NCBI GenBank assembly: GCA_027577595.1
Contig: JANBRJ010000002.1
Location: 1-64,000 of the forward strand
Reading direction: 5' to 3'
Length of the DNA stretch: 64,000 nucleotides
From: Coemansia sp. RSA 487
Taxonomy: Eukaryota > Kickxellomycota > Kickxellomycetes > Kickxellales > Kickxellaceae
Position numbers and translations under genes: made by a program. Numbering within the stretch: the first letter of the stretch is position 1; each line of letters begins with the position of its first letter. The notes beneath the pieces were generated by a model, which had not been told where the DNA came from, did not search any database, and was given only the letters and a program-made list of their open reading frames with translations. Of the stretch, positions 1-10,563 are shown one piece after another.

Positions 1-348
1 ACGCATAATCAACGCCAACCAATGCCGCCAATGCTTCACTGTCCACACGCAAACAACGCCTCCTACACAGCGCAAACGATCCTGTTACTTGGCGCAAGTC
101 CTCTCTTCTGAGGAATGCAAAATAACTTCTTACAACCGCAAACACTTACACAAAATACAGAACAAAATATACCACCATCTCTGATCTGGATCAACCAATC
201 AAGATCTATCAAATGGGAAAGGCTTGACTTTTCATGATATCTGCTGTATTCTTTTTCTCTCTTTTTCGTCTTTTTTTTTAGCAAATAACAAAATCATACA
301 TTGAAGGCGAAAATTAATCGAGCTAGATCATTTACGATTGCGTGCAAA
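1..348. other. Upstream region of the THP3-like gene
   Basis: No convincing gene is seen. The stretch is AT-rich towards the right end and probably holds the promoter and 5' leader of the gene that starts at 349. A short open frame on the minus strand has low complexity and no recognisable domain, so I do not call it. Confidence 0.5.
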
Positions 349-2596
349 ATGACCAACATCAATAACAACACTGGCGACAGCGGAAATTACGGACCCCCAG
401 TAAATTGGTAAGTATAGTTTTTTCAATGAACATCAATCGAACCTGCATTATTATCTTTAAACATGCTAATTTATTGATCTTGGGTTATTTATCGACTTTA
501 GGTGGGACCAACAACCGCAACAGCAGCAGCAGCAGCAGCAACAACAGCCCCAAAGTGGGCTTATTAGTAACAGCACTCCAGTTTCATTACAGGTTGATAC
601 TGCTGACACAGCCGCCAACGGTTCAAATGCGCAGGACTGGGCACAATATTACCAGTCTCTGGAGGCATATCATAGCCAGACAAAACAGTCACAGCAGCAG
701 AACGGACAGCAGCAGACATATGGCTATAGTTCTAACGACTATTCTAGCCGTCCTCTCGAGGACTACTCCCCATACCCGCAATGGTATTATCAGGGCCACC
801 CTCAGCAGCAGCAGCAGCCACCGACAGCCTATGCTAATATAAATCCTAACCCAAATATCCGACCAAACGGCCCTTATTCAAGGTACCGCCCTCCTACATC
901 ACAACCTCCCTATTCTCAATATTCCTATAACCAGGACCGTCTCCCTTTACAACAAACACCCCGTGATGATAGGTTGTTTGGGCACAAAACAGATAACACT
1001 CTTCCTAATGGCGGCTATCAACAGCCGCTTCCAAATGATTTAGATTCGTCGTCGGCTACGCTAGCTACCAAAACCTCAAGCCAGGCAGACAACGAAGTGT
1101 ACGGGTCAGCTACAACAAGTCGTGCCTTTGTGGATTCGCGTAGATCATCTTCAGCGACTAGAGGCGTCACAAGGGGCGTTTCTGATATAACCCTCTATGA
1201 TAAGGGCAATCGCGCTTTGGTTGATTTACCATGGAGACAAGCAGACACAGGAAAGACACCATTGTACACGCCAGTAAAACTCTCAAAGAAGAAGAACAGC
1301 AGCGGCAGTGGTACAAATGCCATAGCCATTAAGGCCGGTGCGCAGACTCATCATCCAAATGGATCCGACATAGTGGATCTTAACACCCCATCTCCAGAGT
1401 GGCCCGATTCGTTAAAGAGGTTTGTCGAGCGCTCGTTTGCTGCTTGTTCTGTTCGAGCGCGCAGTAAACTAGAAACACAACTAAAGCAGATAATATCTTC
1501 TGCTGCGAGCAACAAAAAGCTTCGTAAGATTGACTGGGATGGTCGGCAACTACCAAAGGCGTGTGATGTTGTTCTGAATGACAGCCATGTCACTTTGCCT
1601 ACTAAGCGGTCATCCGGGTCAGCTGAGTTGAGTGGTAGCGTTGATGACTTTGATTCAGAGGAGAGGAAGGAGCGCCGCTTGCGTCGCTTCCAGCAAGAGG
1701 CAGAGGCAGCCAAGAAGGCTGCGAGCGATAACGCGCTGACATTGCTTCCGGCTGTGCCAAATAAGAAAGATGTCTTTAACTGGGATGCTGATACAATTGT
1801 AGGCACCTGTACAAGGCTAGAAAAGAGCTATCTCCGTCTTACGTCTGCACCAGACCCAAGCCAAGTCAGACCGCTGCCCATCCTGCACAAGACACTTGAT
1901 CTTCTCAAAAGACGCTGGGTTGAGGAGAACAACTACACATACATTTGCAATCAGTTTAAGTCATTGCGCCAAGATCTGACAGTGCAGCGCATTACAAACG
2001 ATTTTACAGTGGAGGTTTATGAGCTACACGCCCGCATTGCTCTGGAGACAAACGACCTCGGTGAGTATAACCAATGCCAGACCCAGCTGAAACAACTATA
2101 CACCATGGGGCTATCTGGCCATCAAATGGAATTTCTTGCTTATAGGATCCTGTACTTTTTGTACACGCAAAACAAGGCGGACATCAACACGACCCTAGCG
2201 ACAATGCGGCCCGACGAAAGACAGGACCCAGCTGTCAAACATGCGCTCGATGTTCGTGCCGCCATGGCTACGGGAAACAGCCATGCATTTTTCAATCTCT
2301 ACGCCAATGTTCCCAACATGGGCGGCTATCTAATGGACAATTTCATCGACCGTGAGCGATGCATCGCACTACAAAAGCTTTGCAAGGCATTCAGGCCTAA
2401 ACTGAGCGTGACATTTATTACAAAGGAGCTTGCATTAGGTACTACGCAAGCGTGCATAAAGTTCCTTGCTGGCCTGGCGATTCTGCCTCCTGAAGGAGAT
2501 CAAGCACAGCATATAGACATGAAGGCGGCGTATCCTTATGCAGCAGCAGCTATGAAAAAGTATGAGAAAGTAGATATCAAGGGGCAGATATATTAA
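349..2596 (+). CDS. THP3: SAC3/GANP-family protein, THP3/LENG8-like
   Basis: Predicted mRNA-processing protein of the SAC3/GANP/THP3 family, which couples transcription elongation and splicing to mRNA export in the nucleus. Two exons, 349-407 and 502-2596, join through an intron at 408-501 with donor GTAAGT, a CTAAT-like branch site and acceptor TTTAG. The junction restores a Trp codon and gives 717 residues. The N-terminal half is disordered and rich in Gln, Pro, Tyr and Ser, with a CAG-encoded Gln run just after the junction. The conserved SAC3/GANP domain lies at about residues 445-700, with the family-typical block around FTVEVYELHARIALE and a downstream helical PCI-like part. ATG 349 is chosen because the Gln-rich reading frame runs back through the intron to it. 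Family assignment is good; separation from other SAC3 paralogues is less sure. Confidence 0.8.
408..501 (+). other. Intron of the THP3-like gene
   Basis: 94-nt spliceosomal intron with GTAAGT donor, a GCTAAT branch-like sequence and a TTTAG acceptor. Removing it joins exon 1 in phase 2 to the long Gln-rich frame. Confidence 0.8.
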
Positions 2597-2873
2597 AGAG
2601 TGTATATTTGGCCGCTGTTGTTTCTTGGGTTGATAAACCAACGCGTCGATGGGTTACTCGTTTAGAACGCAAAGCAAAGCTGTTTATCTCGTTTGCAGCT
2701 ATTTGTATCTTTTGCCCATATTATGTTATGAAAGGTTAACACAAAGTTATAACCGTTTTGCACCTTGGGTATAGTTTTTTCACCTGGCTTTGTTTTGTTT
2801 TGTTTTGTTTTTGACTATATTTATCGGGGTGTTTTTTCTGTCTAGTTCTTGTGTATTTTATACCTTCCGAGAA

Positions 2874-3106
2874 ATGAATGGTCTTTCGGGCGCAGAGCTT
2901 GTACAAAAACTGGCGACAGTACTTAGCGATCCAGTTGTATCTCAATTGGATGTTATTCCACAGATTCCTGAAGAAACTACAGGCGCATCTGCGACATATC
3001 CATTTGTTGTAGAGAACGGATGTCTAGGAATACCAATAACTATATTTCCTGCAATCCTGAGCCATGCGTGGAACCAGGTCTGCGAAATAGTCCGTCTATC
3101 AAAACG

Positions 3107-3158
<52 letters not shown>

Positions 3159-4146
3159 GAGGCTACTCCCTCGTACGCTGACAGACAAACAATATCCAAA
3201 CTTACTCTGTGCATCCTTGCTGTAAACCCAGATCACCATACCGCTTGGAATTGGCGAAAAAGAATGATTGAGCTCGGCGACATTTCCCCTAAAGACGATC
3301 TAGATATGATTGCTTTGCTCATAACATATAAACGACATTGCAAGTCTAGTCTGCTTTGGAGTCACAGGTAGGCGTCATAAACAGGAAAAGTGTGTAGTAA
3401 ATCGTGTTATATGTTTATGAAAAACCAACCGATGCTGCTTGGTTCATCGTTTATTAGCGGATTCGCTCTAATATTTCGATTAATGCCATCTCGTGTTACA
3501 GTAATGTAGGCGCTGGATAATTGACAAAACTATCAGCAGAAACAGCAACCCGCAGCAAAGAGACGTGGATATTTTAGCCCTATGGAATACCGAAAGCAAG
3601 ATATGTACAAAAAGCTGCGAATTGTACCCACGCAACTATCACTGCTGGGTATACCGGTGGTGGCTTTACCATAATATTGGTAATGTTATACTTGTTGGAA
3701 CCGCTACATGCTACAATAAACTGCGGCATGCGCTACTTTTAGATGAGCTTGAATCAATGTCACGCTGGATTAAAGCACATCCAGCCGACTACGCATCGGC
3801 CCATTACTTTCATCTAGTAGCAGAGTTTGCTTGCAGCATTCCCAGCGAGAACCAAGAAGCAGAAAGCGACTCTAACCCGTCCCATAGCCCCAAAATAGGT
3901 TTGCTGGATATTGCCCAGTCAGAGCTTGCAAACACCACATTGGGAATAACTACCGTCTATGCCGAGTATGAGTCTGTCTGGCACCACCGTCGCTGGTGTA
4001 TTTCAATCATTGATCGTAGCGGATCAGCAATGCTGCATCTCCAAGAGCTAGCGTTTGCTGACAAGATCAGGTTGGAATGGTCTAGCAGTGAGCTTGCAAT
4101 AGAACTGGCAACCAGGCATATAGCCTGGATCCACAGATTTGCTTAG
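2874..4146 (+). CDS. Protein prenyltransferase alpha-repeat protein, PTAR1-like
   Basis: 376-residue protein built from prenyltransferase alpha-subunit repeats. Exons 2874-3367 and 3510-4146 join through an intron whose removal restores the repeat motif SHRRW. Repeat signatures visible are NPDHHTAWNWRKRM in exon 1, YPRNYHCWVYRWWLY early in exon 2 and WHHRRW near the C-terminus. In the PTAR1 group such proteins act as the alpha-like subunit of GGTase-III, which modifies SNARE proteins; farnesyl- and geranylgeranyl-transferase alpha subunits are the alternatives. The spacing with a long low-complexity insert fits PTAR1 better. A pure run of 17 Gln codons lies between residues of the first third. 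ATG 2874 is the only in-frame ATG before the repeats; a T-rich promoter precedes it. Confidence 0.72.
3108..3158 (+). repeat. (CAA)17 microsatellite encoding polyglutamine
   Basis: Seventeen uninterrupted CAA codons inside the PTAR1-like gene encode Gln17. The tract is pure CAA with no CAG interruption, which suggests recent expansion and likely length polymorphism. Confidence 0.95.
3368..3509 (+). other. Intron of the PTAR1-like gene
   Basis: 142-nt intron, donor GTAGGC and acceptor ATGTAG, phase 2. The two flanking exons are in different frames and only join when this segment is removed. Confidence 0.75.
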
Positions 4147-4201
4147 ATTAGCTTTTATATTTACGTACGGAAAGCATCAACCATTTGTGGTTAACAGATA
4201 A

Positions 4202-5587
4202 CTAGCCAGCTTGGTTCTGTTTCAGCAAGTCCTGCAAACGCTTATAGTCCCCAATTAACTCGTGCTGAAAATCGCTAAAGTAAATCCGGGCATGCTCATG
4301 GGCTTCGCGGTATCTGCGCAGCGCCCCTTTATTGTCACCCTTGGCTTCTGCAATCCTGCCAAGCTGAGAAAGGATATCAGCCTCGCAGTTGATGCATCGG
4401 ATGGGTACCTTGTTTTCCATTTCATATACCACTGTTTCGCGTGCATAGTCGATTAGGGAAACGGCCGCATCCAGGTCACCTTCATCTATATGCATCTTGG
4501 CGAGATATATCAGAGCGGTGGTGTCCAAGCACTCCCATTCGTTTATATAGGTGCGCTTCTCTACGATCACACGCGGCGTCAACTTCAGCTGCGCCTTGTG
4601 CTGCTTTACAGCACCAATTACGCTTAGGAACAGTGTTTTCGCGGCTTCGGTTTCCTTTGCCGCGTAGAGCGTTTCTCCAAGCAGCGATGTGATCACCGCC
4701 TCTCTGACCTTGACATCTTCGTAAATGCTATAGTTGATCAGATTTGAGCTGTCAAACCTTGCTACAATATCCTTCTTCATTCGCTTGATGGCCTGAATCC
4801 CAATTCTAAACGCCCTTTTGGCCTCGTCTACCTGTCCCCTCCCTTTATATATCTGTACAAGTACCAAAGACGCCCGGTATATACGCTCATCCACAAGAGA
4901 GTACAAAACATCCCTCGGATCTAGCTTGCTTTTGGGCTTTGATGCAGCCTGGGTCGCATGCTCATCATTTATCCTGTCTAGTGAGAGCTTTTGAAGCAAA
5001 ACGATAGTCTCGTTCAGTAGCGCTTCGGCTTCGTCAGCCTTTCCCATGCGATACAAACAGTCGCCTATCCTAGCCTTGATTTGTAGAATAGCAAACGAGG
5101 CATGGCAAACATCGCCCTGGTTCTCGATCCGTTTTAATGCGTTTCTATAAAGCTCTAGCGCCTGCTCAGGATCCAGTCCTATGCGGTCGTAGTATGTTGC
5201 CAGATGGAACATGTTGCGAGTTTTGAACCCTTCCACCTCGGCAGACAAGGGCCAGTGCCTTTTTACATAAAAGTAGGATGTCGCGCAGTATACAATAAAG
5301 CCAATGGTGCCAACAAAGGTGATAGCTATTCCTGCCTTCATAAGGAGCATGCGCACATTCTTTGAATTGAGTTCCAATCTATATGGTTTGTCGAGATCTA
5401 CATCACTGGACTCGATATGTTCGTCAAAGTTGTCTTTGTTTTTAAGTTTGGGCTTTACTCTTGTAAAACGCGGTGTGCCTTTGAGTAAGGAGCCTTGGCT
5501 GTACGTGCGCACACACAGTTGAAGGCTATTTTTGAATCCGCCCTGGCGCTGCGCTCTCCAAGCCATCGACGCAAACAGCCGCTGCAT
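4202..5587 (-). CDS. Mitochondrial inner-membrane TPR protein, Mgr3-like
   Basis: 461-residue single-exon protein. The N-terminus is rich in Arg, Gln, Ser and Thr with few acidic residues, as in a mitochondrial presequence. One hydrophobic membrane segment follows at about residues 82-105, and the remainder consists of TPR-like helical pairs with signatures such as ALELYRNALKRIE and GRIAEAKGDNKGALRRYREA. This layout matches yeast Mgr3, an adaptor that hands substrates to the i-AAA protease in the inner membrane; TTC19-type assembly factors are an alternative. It ends only 55 bp from the end of the PTAR1-like gene, so the two genes converge. Start at 5587 is the first ATG of the open frame and gives the presequence. 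Confidence 0.65.
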   Translation of the reverse strand: MQRLFASMAWRAQRQGGFKNSLQLCVRTYSQGSLLKGTPRFTRVKPKLKNKDNFDEHIESSDVDLDKPYRLELNSKNVRMLLMKAGIAITFVGTIGFIVYCATSYFYVKRHWPLSAEVEGFKTRNMFHLATYYDRIGLDPEQALELYRNALKRIENQGDVCHASFAILQIKARIGDCLYRMGKADEAEALLNETIVLLQKLSLDRINDEHATQAASKPKSKLDPRDVLYSLVDERIYRASLVLVQIYKGRGQVDEAKRAFRIGIQAIKRMKKDIVARFDSSNLINYSIYEDVKVREAVITSLLGETLYAAKETEAAKTLFLSVIGAVKQHKAQLKLTPRVIVEKRTYINEWECLDTTALIYLAKMHIDEGDLDAAVSLIDYARETVVYEMENKVPIRCINCEADILSQLGRIAEAKGDNKGALRRYREAHEHARIYFSDFQHELIGDYKRLQDLLKQNQAG

Positions 5588-5787
5588 TGTAAAAAATCAA
5601 AGAACAAATCCAACAATACAATGTACTCAAGTAACGGTCGAATAGAAGTGCAAATAGGGCAGAATTAAGAAGAAAAAGAAGAAAGACCTTGGTGATAATG
5701 GCAACTACCCAAGGATTGGTTTTTTTGAAAACCAAGAATTGATTATGTTTACCATGGAAGTTGCGATCAGTAGATATGATCTAAAAA

Positions 5788-7079
5788 TTAGGTGATGCTC
5801 TCACACACAACCAAAAAATCGCACATCACACAGCCAACGAGCATACGCTGGATCTGATTCCTGCGCTGTATGGCGGCAATTGTTGCCGAAGGCATGAGCT
5901 CGCCGCTATCGATCAACAAGCTTTCAATGTCAAACCCACTGCTTGGATGATCACGTTGAATGAGTCGCACTATTTTTGTTCCAGCTAGCTTGGTCGTATT
6001 TAGCGACGGGTTCCTGAAAAATTTGTGCGATTCCTTGGCCTTCAAGAACATGGTCGAGTAGAGGTGACCATTTTCGGGATCCACGAAGATGTTGTCTGGT
6101 ATTCCGTCATCGTAGACAATGCGTCCACAGAAACTAAGTGTTCCGCGTGTGTCCTCCTTGTATATCTGCACTCCTGGATCGGTGCAAGACGCAACATAGA
6201 TCCAGCCATTGTGCTTTGCAATTCCATTTGGGTAGCGAATGTTTGAAGCAGCAACGCTGAACTCCCCGCCATCACTGTGGTACACAACATGGCCATCTGG
6301 CAATCGTGTATTTGAAGAAATCGTTCGCATGAATCCCTTGGTAAATGCCATGTCATTTGTAGCATAGAACGCCCGCTTTGACATGGCCAGGATATTGTTT
6401 GGCGAATGCAGTAGGTCTGAACGTACTGTTTCAACGTGAACCATATGATCCGATCCACGATTATAAGAAAAGATGGAAACGGCACCATGTGCTACCTGGT
6501 GGTTGACTAGAATAAAGGTCATATCCCGCGGATCATTTGGGTCCCAGTAGATGTCGAATCCATGGAGGCGGAGACCCTGGCTAAACGGCTGGAGAGACCC
6601 ATTGTTGGACATTTCCATCGCTCTTATCTCAGAGTACGTGTCGTTTTCATCCATGACATAAATGTGATCAGCCTCTGATTCAAAAGACATGTCGTATTCG
6701 TCATCGGGATGAAGCCAGCGCTGGCGTGCATTAAGGCTGCCACATGACAGATATGCCAGTCCTGTATACGGATCCATAACTATATCCTCGCATCCATGTA
6801 ATATCCCTATTGAAGTATTCCAGACACCTTACAGCTTACATCTTAGTGCGTAAGTATTAGTGGAGAAGACTGCTTAATCCAAATGGAGTCGATGCTATTT
6901 CTAGAGCTATAATACTTACCATGGCCTATCTGGCGGCAGCTAGTGATGTTTTCATTGGCATATGACTTTCCAACTCCTATGATACGAAGAGAATGGCTAA
7001 CGTTTTGATACACAGCCGAAGCAACGACGATAATAACTGCACTACCTATAAACGTTCTTGATTGTAATTTTTTTAGCAT
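5788..7079 (-). CDS. Membrane-anchored paraoxonase/arylesterase-like protein
   Basis: 392-residue six-bladed beta-propeller of the paraoxonase family (calcium-dependent lactonases/arylesterases). Exon 1 (7079-6920) encodes an N-terminal membrane anchor at about residues 10-28. Exon 2 (6806-5788) encodes the propeller. Removing the intron at 6807-6919 produces HGILHGCEDIVMD, which contains the family's Glu-Asp calcium pair. Other calcium and active-site positions have counterparts: LHGFD (His115 region of PON1), VNH (His134 region), LHSPNNILA (Asn168 region), YPNGIA (Asn224 region) and IPDNIFVDP (Asp269/Asn270 region). Natural substrates are unknown. It is divergent from the Maf gene across about 500 bp. 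Confidence 0.8.
6807..6919 (-). other. Intron of the paraoxonase-like gene
   Basis: 113-nt intron, donor GTAAGT and acceptor AATAG, phase 1. Its removal links the membrane anchor to the propeller and restores the conserved Glu-Asp pair. Confidence 0.8.
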
Positions 7080-7574
7080 AATTGTAAAATATATATATAT
7101 ATATTAGCAATAGGTTCTTTGGGATATAAAAAAAGGAAAAAAAGTGCACATGGCCTTGTTCCCTCCGTTTAATGTCCTGGTTTTGTGTTAGGGCTTGCTC
7201 GCCTATTCTGTAAACAATGAACTGAAAAGTTCTGATTTTTTCTCACTGACTTTTTTGCACAGTCACTGGATCAATCGCCAGCAAGTGATATATGTGATCC
7301 TGTTTTTTGCCCATTCGTTGATTTCGTACAATACAATATTCACATAACAAAGAACTCTGGTGCCTCCTTTGTGCGACCTTCTGCAAAACAAAACATCATT
7401 AATTTAACATGATGGTACCATAAATGCCGCATATTTAGAACGTCTGATAAACATTCTTTTTATGCGGCAAATTCGGGGAGAAGCAAAGTCAGTTTAAATT
7501 TTCCATCTATATTATATTTCCGTACATCACATCAAAGGCAACAAACGATCGACATACAGGATATATTCTATAAA
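7080..7574. promoter_or_regulatory. Divergent promoter between paraoxonase-like and Maf genes
   Basis: About 495 bp between two divergently transcribed genes. A (TA)n run at 7086-7105 is a TATA-like element close to the paraoxonase start. No open frame or RNA gene is recognised. Confidence 0.5.
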
Positions 7575-8261
7575 ATGAGCAAAATAAACACAACACCATC
7601 ACTTGCACTCCCATGGATCGAGACGCTTGCAAATCGCTTCCGTGTCATATTGGCATCAGGGTCGCCGCGCCGCAGAGAGCTGCTTGATCGCCTGGACATC
7701 AAATACGACGTTATTCCTTCAGGTTTTGCTGAGGATCTCGACAAGTCGCAATTCCCGTCTGCAAAAGAGTATGTTCTGGAAACCGCATCACGCAAGACCG
7801 AAGAGGTTTACAAAAGGATCAAAAGAGAGCAGCCGTCCGCCCGGTTGATGGTTATTGGTGCCGACACTGTGGTCGTCAGTTCAGACGGCGTAATATTTGA
7901 AAAGCCTGCATCAGCACAGGATGCAGCAACTGTGCTCAAAGCTAAGCTAAGCGGTAAGACAAATACAGTGCTCACTGGGGTCTGTCTTTACGTCGATGGT
8001 GTGGATATACATTCTAGCCAGCCGATTGTCGAAAAGACTGTCGAGTCTACACACGTGACATTCAATGAGCTGGACGATTCACTGATCAACGCATACGTGT
8101 CCACTGGGGAACCGATGGACAAAGCCGGCTCATATGCATACCAGTCACTTGCTTGCTTCTTCGTCAAGGAGATTCAGGGAGACTATTACAACGTTGTTGG
8201 GTTCCCTTGTGCACGCTTTTATCAGATGTTGCTTGAGCTGCACCAAAAGAGCATAATCTAG
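7575..8261 (+). CDS. Maf-family nucleoside triphosphate pyrophosphatase
   Basis: 228-residue Maf/HAM1-fold protein. The family hydrolyses non-canonical or modified nucleoside triphosphates to monophosphate and pyrophosphate, a house-cleaning activity. The signature LASGSPRRRELL sits at about residues 27-38, the IGADTVV block at about 94-100 and the C-terminal GDYYNVVGFP near residue 212, all in family order and at family length (about 200 residues). It is single-exon, with ATG in an A-rich context. A stand-alone Maf domain, not fused to the methyltransferase-like domain of animal ASMTL. Confidence 0.9.
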   Translation: MSKINTTPSLALPWIETLANRFRVILASGSPRRRELLDRLDIKYDVIPSGFAEDLDKSQFPSAKEYVLETASRKTEEVYKRIKREQPSARLMVIGADTVVVSSDGVIFEKPASAQDAATVLKAKLSGKTNTVLTGVCLYVDGVDIHSSQPIVEKTVESTHVTFNELDDSLINAYVSTGEPMDKAGSYAYQSLACFFVKEIQGDYYNVVGFPCARFYQMLLELHQKSII

Positions 8262-8404
8262 AGTGATGCACGCCAAAGATAGTTTGTATGCGTTGGTCAA
8301 ATGTTTATTTTTTATTTATCTGAAAGCAATAAATTGTGCAGATAGAGAGGAGAGGAAAGAATTAAAGAAGGGTAGCTAGTCAGAAGGCCATGGAAATTGG
8401 CCAG

Positions 8405-9982
8405 CTAGTTCCTCCTCTGCCTTGGTGCACAGCGGATGATATCATCAACACGAAGGATCATCTCCGCAGCCTCAGAAGCGCTCAAAAGGACCTGGCGCTT
8501 GAGCTTGAAGCTCTCGGTCACCTTCCCCGCAACATCAACAATGTCGCCCTGGATTAGGTCGAGGCCAAAAGTCGATTTGCCGTCGTAGTGGGCGGCACGC
8601 AGCTTGGCGACGAGGTCAGAGCTGTCCAGACCAGCATTGTCAGCAAGAATCGTGGGCATCTGGCGCAGCGCACGTGCAAAGGCCTCCATGGCAATGGATT
8701 TCTTGCCAGCAACAAGCTTGGACGCCTCGTCGGCAGCCTTGCTCATCAGCATCTCAGAGCACCCGCCACCATAAACAATGCGAGGCTCAACAACGGTCTG
8801 GCTGAGAACAGCGATAGCATCGTGGATTGAGCGTTCGGCCTCGTCAAGCATCTGGTTCGTCCCTCCACGCAAAACGATGGTGCAGGCCTCTCCGGCAGAC
8901 ACACCGCCGAACTTGACCATGCGGTCTTCGCCAATAATAACCTCCTCAACGCCCTCACAGGTGCCAAGCTTGATAAGCTCGGGCGAGTCGAAAGAGGAGG
9001 CGATCTCGCCGCCGGTAACAAGCGCAAGACGCTCGATGCCATCGAAATCAGCATGCTCGATAGCCATAATTCCGGCATCGGCAAACAGCTGCTCGGGCCA
9101 ATTGTAGATTAGTTGGCGGTTGACAAAGACGTTGATTCCGAGTGCAGCAATCTTCTGGACTTTGGCACGCATCTTTTCGCGCTCGGCACGCTCCAGCTCA
9201 GCAAGCTGTGCCGTGTCAGATACCTTTATCTTGGCACCAAACACCTTGACCTTGTCAGTGTCCATGGGTGTGTTTGCTACCAAAATACGTGCACCCTTGA
9301 CAGAGCGCGGCTGGTTGACTCCAATCTTCTTGTTCAAGATAAACCCATCCGAAAGGAATGAATCCGCAACTTTGCCGCCGGTCTTCTTGATGATCTGGAT
9401 CCGGTCCAGGTTGGTGCTTCCCTTGAGACGTAGCACTGCATCCACGCAGATCTCAGCAAACTTGTCCTTGTCTGACGCAAGCACCTTTGAGCTCAGCGTA
9501 GTACGTGCAATGCTAAGGAGGTCCTCGCGCCAAAGCTTTTCATCGTCCTTGTGCGAGATTGCTGACTCCTCGAGTGCTGCACGCGCGCTGGCTGTTGCCA
9601 GCCTGAACCCGTCAATAATAGTCTGCGGATGAATCCGCTGATCCAGAAGCTGCTCGGCCTGCCGAAGGATCTCTGCAGCAAGAACGCAGACAGAGGTTGT
9701 GCCGTCTCCTACCTCGTCGTCCTGGACCTTGGAAATGTTAACCAAGACCTTGGCTGCTGCATTGTCGAGAGGGATGGATTTGAGAATCGTTGCGCCATCA
9801 TTTGTTACAATAAGGCCATCATCGCCACGAGCTGAGGACGATTGCAGAATCTTGTCCATGCCCTTTGGCCCAAGCGTGCTCTTCACTAGGTCACCGACCG
9901 CAATTGCTCCAATAATGTTGCTCAAGCGAGCGTTTTCGGCGCGCTCCTGAGTTGCGCCTTCATTGAAAAGCTGTGTCGACAT
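8405..9982 (-). CDS. CCT2: T-complex chaperonin subunit beta
   Basis: 525-residue subunit of the cytosolic eukaryotic chaperonin TRiC/CCT, which folds actin and tubulin. It is full length and single-exon. Group II chaperonin hallmarks are present: [12 protein letters not shown] near residue 36, [14 protein letters not shown] near residue 93, and the C-terminal DLIQGDIVD block. The N-terminus [13 protein letters not shown] is typical of the beta subunit. The ATG is directly preceded on the coding strand by an unusual A-rich leader of repeated AAAAAC units. Confidence 0.95.
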   Translation of the reverse strand: MSTQLFNEGATQERAENARLSNIIGAIAVGDLVKSTLGPKGMDKILQSSSARGDDGLIVTNDGATILKSIPLDNAAAKVLVNISKVQDDEVGDGTTSVCVLAAEILRQAEQLLDQRIHPQTIIDGFRLATASARAALEESAISHKDDEKLWREDLLSIARTTLSSKVLASDKDKFAEICVDAVLRLKGSTNLDRIQIIKKTGGKVADSFLSDGFILNKKIGVNQPRSVKGARILVANTPMDTDKVKVFGAKIKVSDTAQLAELERAEREKMRAKVQKIAALGINVFVNRQLIYNWPEQLFADAGIMAIEHADFDGIERLALVTGGEIASSFDSPELIKLGTCEGVEEVIIGEDRMVKFGGVSAGEACTIVLRGGTNQMLDEAERSIHDAIAVLSQTVVEPRIVYGGGCSEMLMSKAADEASKLVAGKKSIAMEAFARALRQMPTILADNAGLDSSDLVAKLRAAHYDGKSTFGLDLIQGDIVDVAGKVTESFKLKRQVLLSASEAAEMILRVDDIIRCAPRQRRN

Positions 9983-10011
9983 TTTTGTTTTTGTTTTTGT
10001 TTTTGTTTTTT
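9983..10011 (-). repeat. AAAAAC repeats in the CCT2 5' leader
   Basis: About four copies of AAAAAC abut the CCT2 start codon on the coding strand (TTTTTG repeats on the plus strand). Such A-rich leaders are unstructured and commonly accompany strongly translated mRNAs; that role is inference. Confidence 0.8.
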
Positions 10012-10563
10012 GCTGACCTCCTTTTTTTCTTGCTAACGAAAGCCTTTGAGTTGTATAAACCTTGATTAAGAAAGATGTAAATAAAAGAAAAGAAAACTAA
10101 CAACAGCTGATTCGAATGGAAGGCCAAGGAAGGCAAAGATTGAAAAAGTGGTCAACATAAACATTATTTCCAGCTGATCCTATTGACCACATAAACAGAC
10201 AAAATCAGATCAGCAGGATCTGATCAGCAGCCCTTGCGCTAGTGGTTTGCACTGGTTACTGGTGTGGTTGGATCTTGGTTGTATACAAAATGTTTTGGAA
10301 TTCAGCATAATAAACGGAGAAAAGTGGAAAGCTCGCTAAAAAAGAATATAAAACAGACACACAATCGTGGTACAACAATACAAACATGTCGGTAAAAGCA
10401 AATAATAATGGTGTAATGACTTTGGATGGTATTGTCAATATAAATTGACATGTTGTCCTTTGTGCTTTTCAGCGGCGCCAGACATCAATTCAACCCCCTA
10501 GTGAATCTACTTTTCACCAGTTCAATTTCTGCTCAGCCATTCGAAGCAAAAACAACAAGCTTA
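10012..10563. promoter_or_regulatory. CCT2 promoter and BEM1 3' flank
   Basis: AT-rich spacer between two minus-strand genes. It holds a small inverted repeat ATCAGATC/GATCTGAT with a 5-nt loop at 10204-10224. I see no gene. Confidence 0.45.

Noticed and set aside
8588-9835. Several plus-strand frames opposite CCT2
   Set aside because: Shadows of a conserved, codon-biased gene; no independent features.
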